DNA from: Chara braunii | Lineage: Eukaryota; Streptophyta; Charophyceae; Charales; Characeae | NCBI GenBank assembly: GCA_003427395.1 | Contig: BFEA01000396.1 | Location: forward strand, 1,220,909 to 1,284,908 | Reading direction: 5' to 3' | DNA: 64,000 bases | Shown here: one piece after another, positions 10,225 through 21,397 of the stretch | Layout: each line of letters opens with the position of its first letter | Numbering within the stretch: the stretch's first letter is position 1 | Translations under genes and position numbers: made by a program | The notes under the pieces: model-generated | The model's input: the letters and a program-made list of their open reading frames with translations, nothing else | Told to the model about the DNA's origin: nothing | The model's database searches: none

Positions 10225-10662
10225 GTAAGTGTGTTCACGATGGTATTTCTTCATGGATCTTCCTATTGGTTGGTGGGTGTTGGGGATTTGCTTGGTGCCG
10301 CGATCTGCCTGCGTCACAGGCTGGCGGGGTTGAGATCGGGGAGGGGTTGTTGCTCCATGTGATTGGTGAGCGGCTCTGACGAGGTCTCCCTGTGCTACGT
10401 GTTAGATGCCTCGTGCACCCCGTTTTGATGGGTGGGGACTCTGAGGGGTGCGAGGGCGATGGTTCCCGCGAGGTAGGGGTGACATCGCATGCGAGTGAAG
10501 GGGGAGAGGAGGGGAGGGGAGGAGAGGATTCATGGAGGTGCCTGTTCTTCGCCCTTTTAACAAGACACACTCACCTTCGTTTTTTTTAGATTGATCCTTT
10601 AGTCCTATGAATCTAAATAAGATACATAATCCCCAAAAAAGAAATATCTGATGACCTCGTTT

Positions 10663-10825
10663 TTCTAATGGTGTTTTTTTCTAATAATAGGGTTGCTTGA
10701 AAGTTCTCTTCTAAACTTCTTCGTGTTATACAACTTTGCCTCAGTTTCTCTGATGATGGTTTTTCTTCGATAACAGGGTTGCTTGAAAGTAATTTCTTAA
10801 ACTTTGTGTCATACAACTTTGCTGA
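10663..10825. repeat. Tandem duplication, about 80 bp x 2
   Basis: The pattern CTAATGGTG...TAATAGGGTTGCTTGAAAGT...ATACAACTTTGCC is followed directly by a second version with GATGATGG...ATAACAGGGTTGCTTGAAAGT...ATACAACTTTGCT. Confidence 0.65.
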
Positions 10826-11020
10826 AGATGTTTTCTCAAAGCTGATTCGAAACTCCGTGATGGATATCTAAACCTAAATCTGGTATAATTTCTTGTTTTT
10901 TGTCACTTTGTAAAATGATCTTGACTTTTTTGCTGAAGATGTTTTCTCAAAGCTGATTCGAAAATCCGTGATGGATATCTAAACCTAAATCTGGTATAAT
11001 TTCTTNTTTTTTTTTTTTTT
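10813..11020. repeat. Tandem duplication, about 115 bp x 2
   Basis: TTTGCTGAAGATGTTTTCTC through CTGGTATAATTTCTT occurs twice with one or two differences. The second copy runs into a T tract containing an N at 11006. Confidence 0.8.
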
Positions 11021-11219
11021 TTTGTCACTCTGTAGTTTCAAGTATCATTGATCTGATGATCTTGACTTTTTCTCTACCTTTGATGCCTGATTTCCGATGC
11101 CTAAAAATAGGCTTCGTCATCGTTTTCGGATTCTTGAATTTCATCACAATAATTTTCTAAGGGTTCAAGTGAAAAAAGGGGGGGCTGCCGCTTTGAGGAG
11201 GTTATAGGAATAGGCGCTA

Positions 11220-12500
11220 TCTGTCATTTTCGTCTGCGACCCAGTGAAGGGTGGTTGACGGTGGCCTTTGAAGACCGATGCTGGAGCAACGCTGGCCGGA
11301 GCTGGAGTCAGGTGGTGCAACTCTGTGACCTAGCCTAGTGGGGGCATGAGGCCTGGTAGAGAGCTCTAGGGGGCTGTGTGCGGGGGCAGTCTCTATGGGC
11401 ATTGGGGGTCGTAACTGGAGCAACGCTGGCAGGTGCTGGAGCAAGGTGGTGCAACTCTGTAACCTAACTTCATGGGAGCATGAGGCCTGGAAGAGCTTCG
11501 GTTCATGCTGTAAACAGTCACGCTGGCGGTGGTCATAGGTGAATTGAAAGGTTTCCCCTATTGGATTTGTAGGTGGTTCTTATGAATGTCTTAGGACTCT
11601 AGGGACTCTTAACATCCCATCCTGGGTGGTTTTCAAACGGTTATACTCAATAATCTGTGGCTGTTCGATGCCAGAACGACGCTGGCTGGTGCTGGGGGGC
11701 TACCCTGTAACCTGCTGATGCAGGAGCGTGAGGCCTGATAGAGAGATCTGGGGATGCTTTGGGGTGGGCGTTCCAAGGGACAGCCAAGGTTTGCTGCTGG
11801 GACGACGCTGGTCGGAGCTGGGGTGAGTTGTGTTGCCCTGTAACCTAGCCGGGCGGGGGCGTGAGGCCTGGAAGAGCTCAGCAAGGAGTAAGACTGTGTT
11901 GGAAAGCCTTAGAAGGGTTTGTTAGGAATTCTGAAGGTTGTAAGCATTCGTAGAACCTTTGTGGCAGCCCACTGTATGCGGAGTTCTTAATAGGTTTTGA
12001 TTCTCAGCCAAAGCCGGGTAATGGCCCCGGTATCTTAAATCAAAGTTTTCTTAGTTGAAGCCGGGTAATGGCCCCGGTATCTTAAATCAAAGTTTTCTTA
12101 GCTAAAGTCGGGTAATGGCCTCGGTATCTTAAATCCTCAAAAAAAGGGCTGGTTGGATGTTTATGGTTGCCAAGGGGGCCTTAGGAATGACTTAGGATTC
12201 TGTGGAATCCTAGCAACTTATTTCAGACGGCTCCATTGCTGATATACTCATTGATCTGCGGCTGCGGCTGTTCGATGCCAGAACGACGCTGGCTGGAGCT
12301 GGGGTGTTGCCCCGTAACCTGCTGATGGAGGAGTGTGAGGCCTGGTAGAGAGATCTGGGGATGCTTTGGGGTGGGCATTCCAAGGGACAACCAAGGGTTG
12401 TTGCTGGGACGATGCTGGCCGGAGCTGGGGTGAGTCGTTTTGCCCTGTAACCCAGCAGGGTGGGGGTGTGATGCCTGGAAGAGTCCGGCAGGGAGTAAGA
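11220..12500 (+). repeat. Repeat region built from a GC-rich module (CGCTGGCCGGAGCTGG ... GTGAGGCCTGG)
   Basis: At least six copies of one module occur: a block like ACGACGCTGGCYGGAGCTGG, then CCTGTAACCYAGC, then GGGGGCGTGAGGCCTGG with AGAG. They start near 11286, 11411, 11676, 11800, 12281 and 12406. A larger unit of about 600 bp (11640-11890 and 12240-12490) is duplicated. The same modules occur inverted at 60540-62200. There is no credible coding content, so this is probably a non-autonomous retroposon family. Confidence 0.7.
12005..12140 (+). repeat. Three tandem copies of a 46-47 bp unit carrying a GCCGGGTAATGGCCCCGG hairpin
   Basis: GCCGGGTAATGGCCCCGG (12013-12030, 12060-12077 and the variant 12107-12124) is each followed by TATCTTAAATC. 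The first two are also followed by AAAGTTTTCTTAG. CCGGG can pair with CCCGG. Further single copies lie at 12871-12888 and, inverted, at 60391-60408 and 62780-62797, each near a LINE-type 3' hairpin. Confidence 0.8.
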
Positions 12501-12644
12501 CAGGGTGAAGAGTTTTAGAAAAGTTGCTAGGGATACACAGGGTTTTGAGCATTTGTAGGTCCTCTGTGGAGGGTGTGTTTTTGCAGTGACCAGACCTTTC
12601 TCTTGATAGTTCTCAACAGTTCTCAGAAAAAAAAAAAAAAAAAA

Positions 12645-13045
12645 GAATAAGGAGAGGGGGAGAAGATGGTGGGTTATCACGCGTCCTACCAGTGAAGGGG
12701 CTAGCGGGTAGGATGGGAGTATGGTATAGCAGCAGCAGAGATGGTGGCTCCGCTGTAGTCAGTCTTGCCGGAGGGAGGTAAAGTGGATTGATGGGGGTTC
12801 TTCTGAGTCGTTTCTGAAACATGAAATTGTCATAGACATGTCTGAAGTAGCTCTAATTCTCTGAGCCAAAGTCGGGTAATGGCCCCGGTATCTCAATTTT
12901 AAAATTCCATTCTTAGGCCAGTTGGATTTTTCTAGTAGGTTCCTAGCCTCATTTGCATGAAATTTTCTAACGAGTTTTCTGAATGTACTCGATATGGGAC
13001 GCTGGGTCCGGTTCCCAGTTCGTGCCAATTTGTGAGGATATGGTT
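12645..13045 (+). mobile_element. Short non-coding retroposon, about 400 bp, plus orientation
   Basis: It runs from AGAAGATGGTGGGTTATCAC (after an A run at 12627-12644) through the GTCGGGTAATGGCCCCGG motif to a 3' hairpin at 13001-13019. A clearly related inverted copy lies at 62645-63020. There is no ORF. It looks like a SINE-like element mobilised by a LINE, but I see no tRNA or 7SL head. Confidence 0.6.
13001..13019 (+). other. 3'-tail RNA hairpin, copy 2 (compensatory variant)
   Basis: GCTGGG-TCCGGTT-CCCAGT after GGGAC. An A-U pair of the consensus stem is replaced by G-C on both arms. Confidence 0.7.
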
Positions 13046-14700
13046 GTATCTATGGGACGCTGGAAAAAAGCCTAGAATTCAAAACTACGGCTCAAGGATA
13101 AGTGACCATGCTATTTACGATAGCCAGGCGTCGCAGGCGAGTTGCTGCTGCTACCAATTGTCGATGATTACGACCACTAACAACAACAAATTATCCCTAA
13201 TGTGACCTGTCAAGATACGGACTGAGAAAATGAATCATATCTGAGTTTTGCTGCCGAAAATAGACGCCTTGTTGAAGATACCCGTTGTTTAACCAATGTC
13301 CTAAGTCTGTGTGAAGGTAGGTAGCTGGTGTCTGCGTGCCTGTCTGGATGCACGACGATGAGGACATGTGCCCCGCTATACCGGTGGGCCTGCACACACC
13401 TTTGGTCGTTACCTTGAGGAAAATAATAGGAAAAACTCGAACGTAACAGGATTAGGTCCGCGACTAGTAGACCAGTGAGAAAAACACCTAAAATAACAAG
13501 AATAGGCCCGCAACACTCAATATAGCGGGAGGAAGAGATATTCACACCTCAAGTACGCCGACGAAATCAGAAAGCCGAAATGGTGAAGATCGGTTGGACT
13601 AGTACCGTAGCATCATAAATCGAAGAAAAGGATTTCGGGTATCCAAGAAGAAAAAATCGATCCGGCCAGACAGGCCCGAGTCTATGATGTTACGGTGAAA
13701 TCGCGGGAAGGCCCGCAAAAGGTACCGGATTTGCAACAAACAAACCGCGGTCTGCCAGTACCAGTCAGAAAAAGTCCAAGACAGGTCCAACCAATCCCAG
13801 TCCTACGCTTAGCTGCTACAGTTTCGTGGCACCGTCACCCGTTCGGGCGTGGCTAAACGAAGGCACTATGGGTAGGTTGTAGGATGAAGCGACTTGAGTA
13901 CTTCGCTTTAGAATGAGGAAGGTTGACACAAGGAAAAAAATGTTGGTAAGTGCACTGTCAGGAAATATGTGATATTGAGCATGAGGATTGCATAAGATGA
14001 ATCACTCAGCGGTAAGCTGTAAGTTGCACTAATGAGGTGTTCCATCATCTGATTACAGTATGGATCCACGAATGAATTTATTTTAGGTGTATATGTGAAA
14101 TATGAATTAAACTAATCATTGCACATGCATTTTCCTCAAACTACCCTAAGCATTGATATATGATGGGTACCAAAACTACCCACTATTAAGAGCAACACCA
14201 ATCTACATTCGTTTGAGGTGCATCCTTTCTTTGGTAATGTTCTTACCTATCATAAATATTGAGGGTCAAACGAGTCTGACATATGTTTTACTCAGGTCAT
14301 TTACAGAATGAAAGTCATTGCAACTTAATGATGTTGTCTGAAAGTTGTACTTGTCCTTAGTGACTGGTCATGACTAAGGGAATCATGTATGCAAACATAG
14401 GACGATTGCGGGAGCTCTGCCGGAGTTCAGGCGAAACTCTGGAGGCAAGGAACTTATAGGTACGCGTTTTCATATCATAAAACTTTACAAGTACATCTTA
14501 CTATCTGTCTGCATGGATATACGAATCTATACTATTGGTGATTCTTACTAGAATTAACAAACCTCAAAGGGATATAAAAAAAAGTGTGTATGGAAGCGAA
14601 AGGAGGCGCCGCAGGTGTATCCCAAAGAACTTGAGACTAAGGAATCATGATTTTTTTGCGGGAGAGAAATGAAGGTTACCTGGGCTGTGTTAAGTAAAGC
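13046..14700. other. Unassigned sequence
   Basis: There is no recognisable gene or RNA. A second fragment, GGGACGCTGG, occurs at about 13053 without a second hairpin arm. The part near 13255-13600 resembles 8898-9230. A minus-strand frame at 13210-13545 has a hydrophobic N-terminus but no recognised domain. Confidence 0.4.
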
Positions 14701-14707
14701 AAATCGT

Positions 14708-15182
14708 GTTGTTGAACTGTTTGGTATTGAGGAGTGACTGGATAGAGGGCGAAGGAGTGTCCGTCGAGTCTCTTTGTGTTTTTTAACTTGATAGTTGTAT
14801 GATATTGAGAAGTTGTTGGGCCGAGGGTCAAGGAGTGTTCGCCCAACGGCTTTATGTGTGATTGATCTAAACTTGATAATTGTTTGGTATTGAGAAGTTG
14901 CTGGATCGAGGTTTAAAAAGTGTCTATGCGGCTGCTTTATGTGTAATTGATCTAACCTTGATAATTGTTTGGTATTGAGTAGTTGTTGGATCAAGGGTCA
15001 AGGAGTGTTTGTCCAACTGCTTTATGTGTGATTGATCTAACCTTGATAACTGCTTGGTATTGAGAAGTTGCTGAATCGAGGGTCACGGAGTGTCCGTCCA
15101 GCTGCTTTATGTGTGATTGATCTAACCTTGATAAATGTTTGGTATTGAGAAGTTGTTGGATCGAGGGTCAAGGAGTGTCTGT
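14708..15182. repeat. 84-bp satellite array, left part (about 6 units)
   Basis: The unit contains TTTGGTATTGAGAAGTTG, a GATCGAGGGTCAAGGAGTGT block and CTTTATGTGTGATTGATC. The period is about 84 bp, with one shorter unit near 14785. On the minus strand the unit is open and multiple-of-three, giving a repeated SITHKAxGRTLLDPR word. The array resumes at 18373. Confidence 0.85.
15179..15182. repeat. Target duplication CTGT, left
   Basis: CTGT precedes the TGTCG terminus and is repeated at 18373-18376 after the CGACA terminus. Confidence 0.6.
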
Positions 15183-16036
15183 TGTCGACCGGTAGATGTG
15201 ATCTGTCGGCGCGCCGATCGGACCCTGTACCTCGCGCCGTGTCTGTCACCCACGGAAGGGTTGATCGGGGCCCTTGTAACCTGCAAGAAAAACTGTTAGG
15301 TCCACACACATACGACAAAGACTGGTATTGATTATAGACACAACAACTAGTCCCTCACAACCCACCGTTTGGGAGAAACGAAAATAATGTTTTCATTTAG
15401 TCAAAAATAATTGGGTTTATTGCGCTACTAGCATCCCCATAAATAAATCTCGTATCCAAGTAAGGAAATTCGGTCTGTGTTCCGATCGATCTCACTAATA
15501 GTCTAGGACGAATTCTCCACCCAGTTGGATGTCGTCGATACCGAGCTCGTTGGTCCTATGGGACGGTGCTTGAACTCTCCGTGTCAGAGGTAGGATCGAG
15601 GGCCCATTGTGGCCACTGCTCACGGTCAACTTTCACCATGAGTCGGTCTTATCACCTAACCTTCTCAGGAAAAAAAAAGACACCTCCTACGATCAGACCC
15701 TGTCTCCGGCCAACTGAATTACCTGGTTTGTGTCTCAAACAAATTCATTCCTTTCACTTAGTCCTATGCGGTCCGATGTCTCGGCCTGTCTGTTCCCGGT
15801 CTCTTAATCCCGGCTTGGCCCACAAGTGCTGGGCAGTCCGAGAGTTACGGCCTAACCAGGAAATCCCCCTTGTCACAGGGTCACGAAAATCCTGGTCCGC
15901 TTACAGGGTCCCAGCACGTCCGGATAACCCGGTGGGGCCCAAAGGGTCCCGGCTTGCCCCAAATGTTGCACCTTGACCCTAATGTCCCGAATAACGCCTT
16001 GCCCGAGGTTCAATCTCTGCGCAAAGTCAAACCTTT

Positions 16037-16150
16037 GCCCAATGTCCGAGTCTGTGCCCAAAGTCCAGGTCTGTGTCCAAAGTCCAGGTCTGTGCCCAAA
16101 GTCTGGGTCTGTGCGCGAAGTCCGGGTCTGTGCCCAAAGTCCCATCTTTG
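16037..16150. repeat. 19-bp minisatellite
   Basis: About five tandem units of AAAGTCCAGGTCTGTGCCC with small changes. Confidence 0.85.
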
Positions 16151-16539
16151 CTTGAAGTCCGGATGGCGTCCGAAGGCCCAGTCACGTGCAAAGTCTTGGC
16201 CTTTGTTGAAAGTCCAGGCCGCCTTTGTAGGCCAGGTCCACTGCTCCGCTCCCTACGACGCCTACGTCCCGACCTGTGTCTGAAAGCCCAATCTGTATTC
16301 AAAGGCCCGGTTCGCTCTGTCGCGGAACATGTGTGTATGGGCGGTAGAGTGTTCAGGGCAACCTGCCTGCACGCGTGTGCACATGCGCGTGAAAGCGTTC
16401 GGATCCCGGCTGCCCGGCCGGCCGCCCATGCGCGCTATCACGCCCGCTCCTATCCCGACCTGTGGAGTCGCGCCCTAGTGCCCATGAGCGCGCCCCGACT
16501 GTGTAAGTGTGCTAGGCCTCATGATCCCGATCCCGACCG

Positions 16540-17265
16540 TGCGGAGCTGCGCGCTGATGTGCACGAGAGTGTCTCGACCACGCGCGTGTGCGCCCGACTG
16601 TGCGACCCCGATTCCGACCGCGGGGAGATGTACGCAGACGCGTGCACTATGCGCGCCCAGAACCCGACCGTGTCGAGCTGCATGTTAGTGCGCACGAGAG
16701 TGTCTCGACTGTGCGCCTCTGCGCGGGTGTGTGGGGCCGATCCCGACCGAGTGGAGTTGTATGCTGACACTTGCACTATGCACGCCCAGATCTCGCTGTC
16801 TCACACCACTTGCTCGTGCCTCGCTCCGATCGTGTGTGGTTGCGCGCTGACGCGCGCCACTTGCCCACGCCTCGTTCCAACGTCACGTGGTTGAGCGCTG
16901 GCGCGTGTGATTGCCCGCGGCCGGTTCCGACTGCACGTGGTTGCGCGCTGGTGTGTGTGACTGCCCGCGCCCTGTTCCGACAGTGCGTGGTTGCGCGCTG
17001 GCGTGTGTGACTGCCCGCGCCCCGTTCTGGTCGCGCGTGGTTGCGCACTGACTCACGCTGCTTGCCCATGCCTCCCTCCGATCGTGCGCGGTTGCACGCT
17101 GACGCGCGCCGTTTACCCGCACCCCGTTCCGACTGCTCGTGGTTGCGCGCTGGCGCGTGTGACTGCCCGCAGCCCATTCCAATTGCGCGTGGTTGCGCGC
17201 TGGCGCTCGTGACTGCCCGCGGCCCCTTCTGATCACACGTGGTTGCGCGTTGACGCGCGCCATTG
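16540..17265. repeat. GC-rich minisatellites (about 50-bp unit)
   Basis: From about 16885 to 17265 there are seven to eight units of GTGGTTGCGCGCTGGCG...GACTGCCCGCG with a period of about 50-51 bp. The preceding 16540-16880 has longer diverged units with GTGTCTCGAC and GCACTATGC. Frames through this region are repeat artefacts. Confidence 0.8.
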
Positions 17266-18372
17266 TGCGCTCGACATGCACGGGTGCGCTTGGCTCTGCA
17301 CGGCTCCGCACGCCCGATCTGCCGTTCCCATACGTGCGCGTGTCCCTGACTATGGCTAACCTCCTTTATCTCTCGTTCATCCTTCTCCGACTACTTTCCC
17401 CCCTGGTGCGCCTTTCCACCGGTGCGCCTCCACCGTTGGTGTGTCCCCCCCTGTAGCTCCTGCCGTGCGCTTGTAAGTACACATCTGAGATGTATCCCGA
17501 GCTCCAGTAGTGCGCTCCAATGTGCGCGTGTCCGAAGTGTCCCCGCTCTTGGGCCCAGTTGGGCTTATAACGTTTGTTGGGCCCACCTCCACGAGGCTCC
17601 AGCAGTCCGATGTGTCGCTGGAGTCGAGAACTTTGCAGCGCCCCAGTACCGTGGATTCCCCGAGCCTATACCCGGGCCTGTTTGGGCCCCCGAAAGGGGT
17701 TTTTGGCGAAGGGGGCCTTTTTGTCGGGTACCAGGCCTTTTGCAGCACCTCGGTACTAGAGCTCATTCCGAACCTAGGATGGGTCTGTCTTCCCGTGGCC
17801 TTCTCATGAGGGGTACCGGCCCTTTTAGAACCCCGCAGGCCGAACCGCGGAATTAATAATTCTATGGCCCTTTTTCCTCGTCTTAGGCCCGTGGGTCCCC
17901 TTAGGCCGTTTCTTAGGGCCGCGCACTCAAGCCCCAAGCGTGCTTGAGGAGCAATCCCTTTTTCGTTTTACCTCCATGACGAGCTTCGCTGTCGATTGCC
18001 AATTAGTTTCCCTGAGGGCCCAGCTTAAAGGCCCAAAGCACTTTTTGTTTGGCACGTCGCCTCGGCACTTAAGGTATGCCTGGTCTTCTCATTTTCGTCC
18101 GTCTTCCGTAGCCTCTGACCTCCCTCTGTAGTAGCCACTCCTTCGTATCTCGACAATGATGGGGCTCAATTGTGCGTGTAACAAGGACGCTCACCCAGAA
18201 CTCAGGAATCCGCTTCTTCTCGCGCCTCGGTATCGACTCTTGTTATGTGAATTTGATACTGTATTCGTTGGTATCGGTCGCGATCCCGCCAGGTAAACTG
18301 ATCAACTCCAGTTCCCATGAAGTGTCATTCTCGAGGAAGTAAAGGGCGGCGTAAGGCTGGAGCTGCCCGACA

Positions 18373-18645
18373 CTGTCCATCTGCTTTATGTGTGATTGAT
18401 ATAACCTTGATAATTGTTTGGTATTGAGAAGTTGCGGGATCTAGGTCCAAGGAGTGGTCGTCTGACTACTTCATGTGTGATTGATCAAACATTGATATCT
18501 GTTTGGTATTGAGAAGTTGTTGGATCGAGGGTCAAGTAGTGTCCGACCGGCTATTTCATGTGTGATTGATCGAACATTGATATCTGTTTGGTATTGAGGA
18601 TTGATTGGGTAGAGGGTCAACGAGTGTTCACCCGATTGATCTATG
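18373..18645. repeat. 84-bp satellite array, right part (about 3 units)
   Basis: Continuation of the array at 14708-15182 after the LTR-like insertion. The last unit (18563-18645) is more diverged. Confidence 0.85.
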
Positions 18646-20545
18646 TGTAATATTCCTACCAAGATGATTGTGCGAGGGATGCTGGGGCTAAATGACAGAA
18701 TGACAAAGACATTGGAACGGATATATTCTTGTTCCAAGAAGCAATGCGAATTCTGCTTTGAAACTAATGGCTTGTCTTTTTCCAAAGACTTGAAAGAAAA
18801 GGGGGCGAAAGTAATTAGAATTGATCCGGGGAAGTCATATCATTACAATATGAAAAGATAATCTAAAAGAGATTAGGCGCGTAGAAACGAAGAAGAGTGA
18901 TAGGAAATAAACTTGACTGCGCAAATATGATTCCAAGATGAACACTTCACAAACGGACTTGAGTAAGGCAAGTGGCAGACATGACCTACAGACAAGTGGA
19001 GAGAGACAGATAGGAAAAGTTTGAATTAGACTCTTAGCTATAAATTCAATGAGTGAGACCAAAGGAACCTGACGAATTAAACTTCAGCGAAGAAAGGTCA
19101 GAGAGAGAAAAGAGAAAAAGATGTTAAAATTTGTGGCCTGTGTGTGTGCAGGTCGTGAATATCGGGGTATTACCTGGGGAAAAGAGACATGTTAAAAGTT
19201 CGTGCATCTACTGCATTTTGCATATTTTTCACCCTGAATAACAGGTCGGTTTGGCTGATTCAACTATTCTTCAGCTTTATACCAATTCCTAAAGGCGAAC
19301 CCCCATAGGCATACAAAACTTATTTTGTGTCATCATGACTAAGCAGTCCTAGTCGCTCTCGAGGGTCGTTTGTGTGCAGTGTGGAGCTGGGCATAAATGC
19401 GTCACAAGAATTGGAAGGAATGCTGAGAGAGGGTTGGGGGAGTGAGGGATAAGTATGAAGTGTATATGTTGATTGCATAAGTGCATGACATGTGTGTCTT
19501 GTTCTGCATCTGTGCAGGTTCTTGGGTCAATTTATTGTTTTCTTTTCTTCTGAGCATTTGTCTGTGACTTTGTGCATTGCGAGTGGTACGTGCACCTCAT
19601 TGGACATACCATGACTGTGGGAATGTGACTCGTTTGCCTACTTTACCCCCATTATACTCATATCTATGTCTAAGCTGCAAAGAGTAAGAAGGGAACGATA
19701 AATTTGGTTGTCGGGTCTTGTCTCGGATGGATTTTGGGGAGGTTATTGATAAACAATCAAAGGAAACAAGGTCCTCTTTGAATTTTATTAGTTGGACGTT
19801 AGGTCCGTAATAGTGAGACTGTCGTCCGCCGTGGGACACTAGAAACCCTCTATCACATTGAAAGGCGCCTCTTACTTTATTATTGCCATTATCAGCGAAA
19901 AGTAGGAGAGCCTGGTTGCTTAGATAGCATGAGCCAGCGAGAAGCCAGCCAAGTTTTCGCTTAAGTATCAGCGAGTCCCCATGCGACCATAAGGGTTGTA
20001 AACATTCATATATGTGCAAGTACTATTAGACCCGTTGTTAGTACCCCAGTCCAAGGAGGTCCACATATCGAGTCATTATGCAAACTCCAAATCGGTAGGC
20101 CGCTTATATGGGCATTACGTGTTTTTCCATGGGTACCAAACGGTTATGGGATAAAGAGCCTTAGTAAAACTTCTTTTTTTTACGAGATTCCCTGCGCTAC
20201 GATGAAAAGAAAAACCCTCGGCCAGCCCACCTCTGGCACGACATAATAAAAGCCGTCACATGTGGGACGGTAGCTCAGCAGGGATACCCCTACTTGAGGG
20301 TGGTGAAAGCCCCTTGAGTAGAAGGAAGTTGTCCTCTCGTGGAGTCAAGACCTGTTGCTAGGCACGGCGAGGAGTATGGCTGGCACGCACGGCCGGAGTG
20401 AAATATTGCTGGTAGGAAAGACAAACAAACTTCCTGCGTGACACGATCGTGAAGGTCCAACGCTTGCCACCGCGTCCGGGCCACGCGTTACGACAGCGCA
20501 TTTCGGCAAGTTGGCTGGGAAAGGTACTGGTGGAGGCTGCTCATA
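18646..20545. other. Unassigned sequence
   Basis: No element is recognised. A 140-residue minus-strand frame at 19597-20019 has no identifiable motif. Confidence 0.4.
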
Positions 20546-20820
20546 TCACCCCCCCAAAGTACTCCCCATCTGGCCGTGTTTTTTTTTTTTTTTTTTTTTT
20601 TTTAATGATGAAGAANNNNNNNNNNNNNNNNNNNNNNNNNNNNNNNNNNNNNNNNNNNNNNNNNNNNNNNNNNNNNNNNNNNNNNNNNNNNNNNNNNNNN
20701 NNNNNNNNNNNNNNNNNNNNNNNNNNNNNNNNNNNNNNNNNNNNNNNNNNNNNATTATTTGCGATATTCCCCTCTGACGGCCGACTTAACCCCCCAAGTA
20801 GTCCCGTTCTGGCCGTTTTG
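20546..20820. repeat. Partial copy of the 22.5-kb repeat, interrupted by an N gap
   Basis: After the N run (20616-20753), ATTATTTGCGATATTCCCCT through GACGGCCGACTTA matches 22538-22575. Before the gap, TTTAATGATGAAGAA matches 22445-22462. Similar words (CCCCCAAAGTACTCCC...CTGGCCGTGTTTT and CCCCCCAAGTAGTCCCG...CTGGCCGTTTTG) lie on both sides of the gap, each followed by a T run. Confidence 0.55.
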
Positions 20821-20969
20821 CTTTTTTTTTTTTTTTTTTTTTTTTTTTGGAAGAAAAAGCTCGAGCTGACTCTAGGGGTGCTGGTAAGAGCAGACACCAC
20901 TAGCGCCGTCAGGAAGGCTCCATCTATTGGTGGGGAGCAGCACCTACTGGAAATCGGGTCCAGCGTCCC
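20821..20969 (-). mobile_element. Isolated LINE-type 3' tail (5'-truncated copy)
   Basis: The T run is followed by the same three-part module as in LINE A (GGTGCTGGTAAGAGCAGACA, GCTCCATCTATTGGTGGGGAGC, hairpin). There is no coding sequence upstream. Confidence 0.75.
20946..20964 (-). other. 3'-tail RNA hairpin, copy 3
   Basis: On the plus strand ACTGGA-AATCGGG-TCCAGC, with five intact pairs. Confidence 0.65.
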
Positions 20970-21397
20970 TAGACATGGTATTCATTTGATTATTCGAGCA
21001 AAACTTTGTGACGACGTGTAGTGTATGTGAGTGTATGATGATGAGCAGCATTGATTGCCCTTGTGAAAGGGGATTAACTGCTCATAAACCGTGCCTTCCT
21101 TACCCTACCGTGCTCCACCCATGCGCCGATAGGTAGAGTGATCACCAGCGAACGAGGGGGGACGAAATCACAACAGAGTCAGAAACCACAATCGTTTCCC
21201 GACAACCCCAACCCTAACCGTAATGACAAGCGTCCTCAACAACCATCCTAGGGAAACAGTCATCAAAGACTGCATAGTACTTATCTAACACAAGACAGGG
21301 GTATCAAATAAAACCCTAAACAGTCCCCCTACCGCCAGAGAGGCCACCACCCCTGCGTAATTGGAGTTGCAGACCGGTCAACTCCACTTCTCGCCAA
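20970..21397. other. Unassigned sequence
   Basis: No recognised feature between the LINE tail and the Asn-rich frame. Confidence 0.4.

Larger units (their letters stand above)
15183..18372. mobile_element. LTR-like insertion, 3.19 kb, no coding capacity (solo LTR or non-autonomous LTR element)
   Basis: It starts TGTCGACCGG and ends CTGCCCGACA, so the termini are TGTCG/CGACA as in LTRs. A CTGT target duplication flanks it. It lies inside the 84-bp satellite, and removing it with one CTGT restores a perfect satellite junction (GTCTGTCCATCTGCTTTATG). I see no gag, protease, RT or integrase, nor a pair of terminal direct repeats. A long solo LTR is therefore the simplest reading, with a LARD-like element as the alternative. 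It contains two internal minisatellites. Confidence 0.65.

Noticed and set aside
14554-15318. CRISPR-like array
   Set aside because: Repeats are contiguous 84-bp units without unique spacers, in a eukaryotic context.
16073-17311. Long frames on both strands in the GC-rich minisatellite
   Set aside because: Open because of tandem repetition and high GC; products are repeats with no domain.
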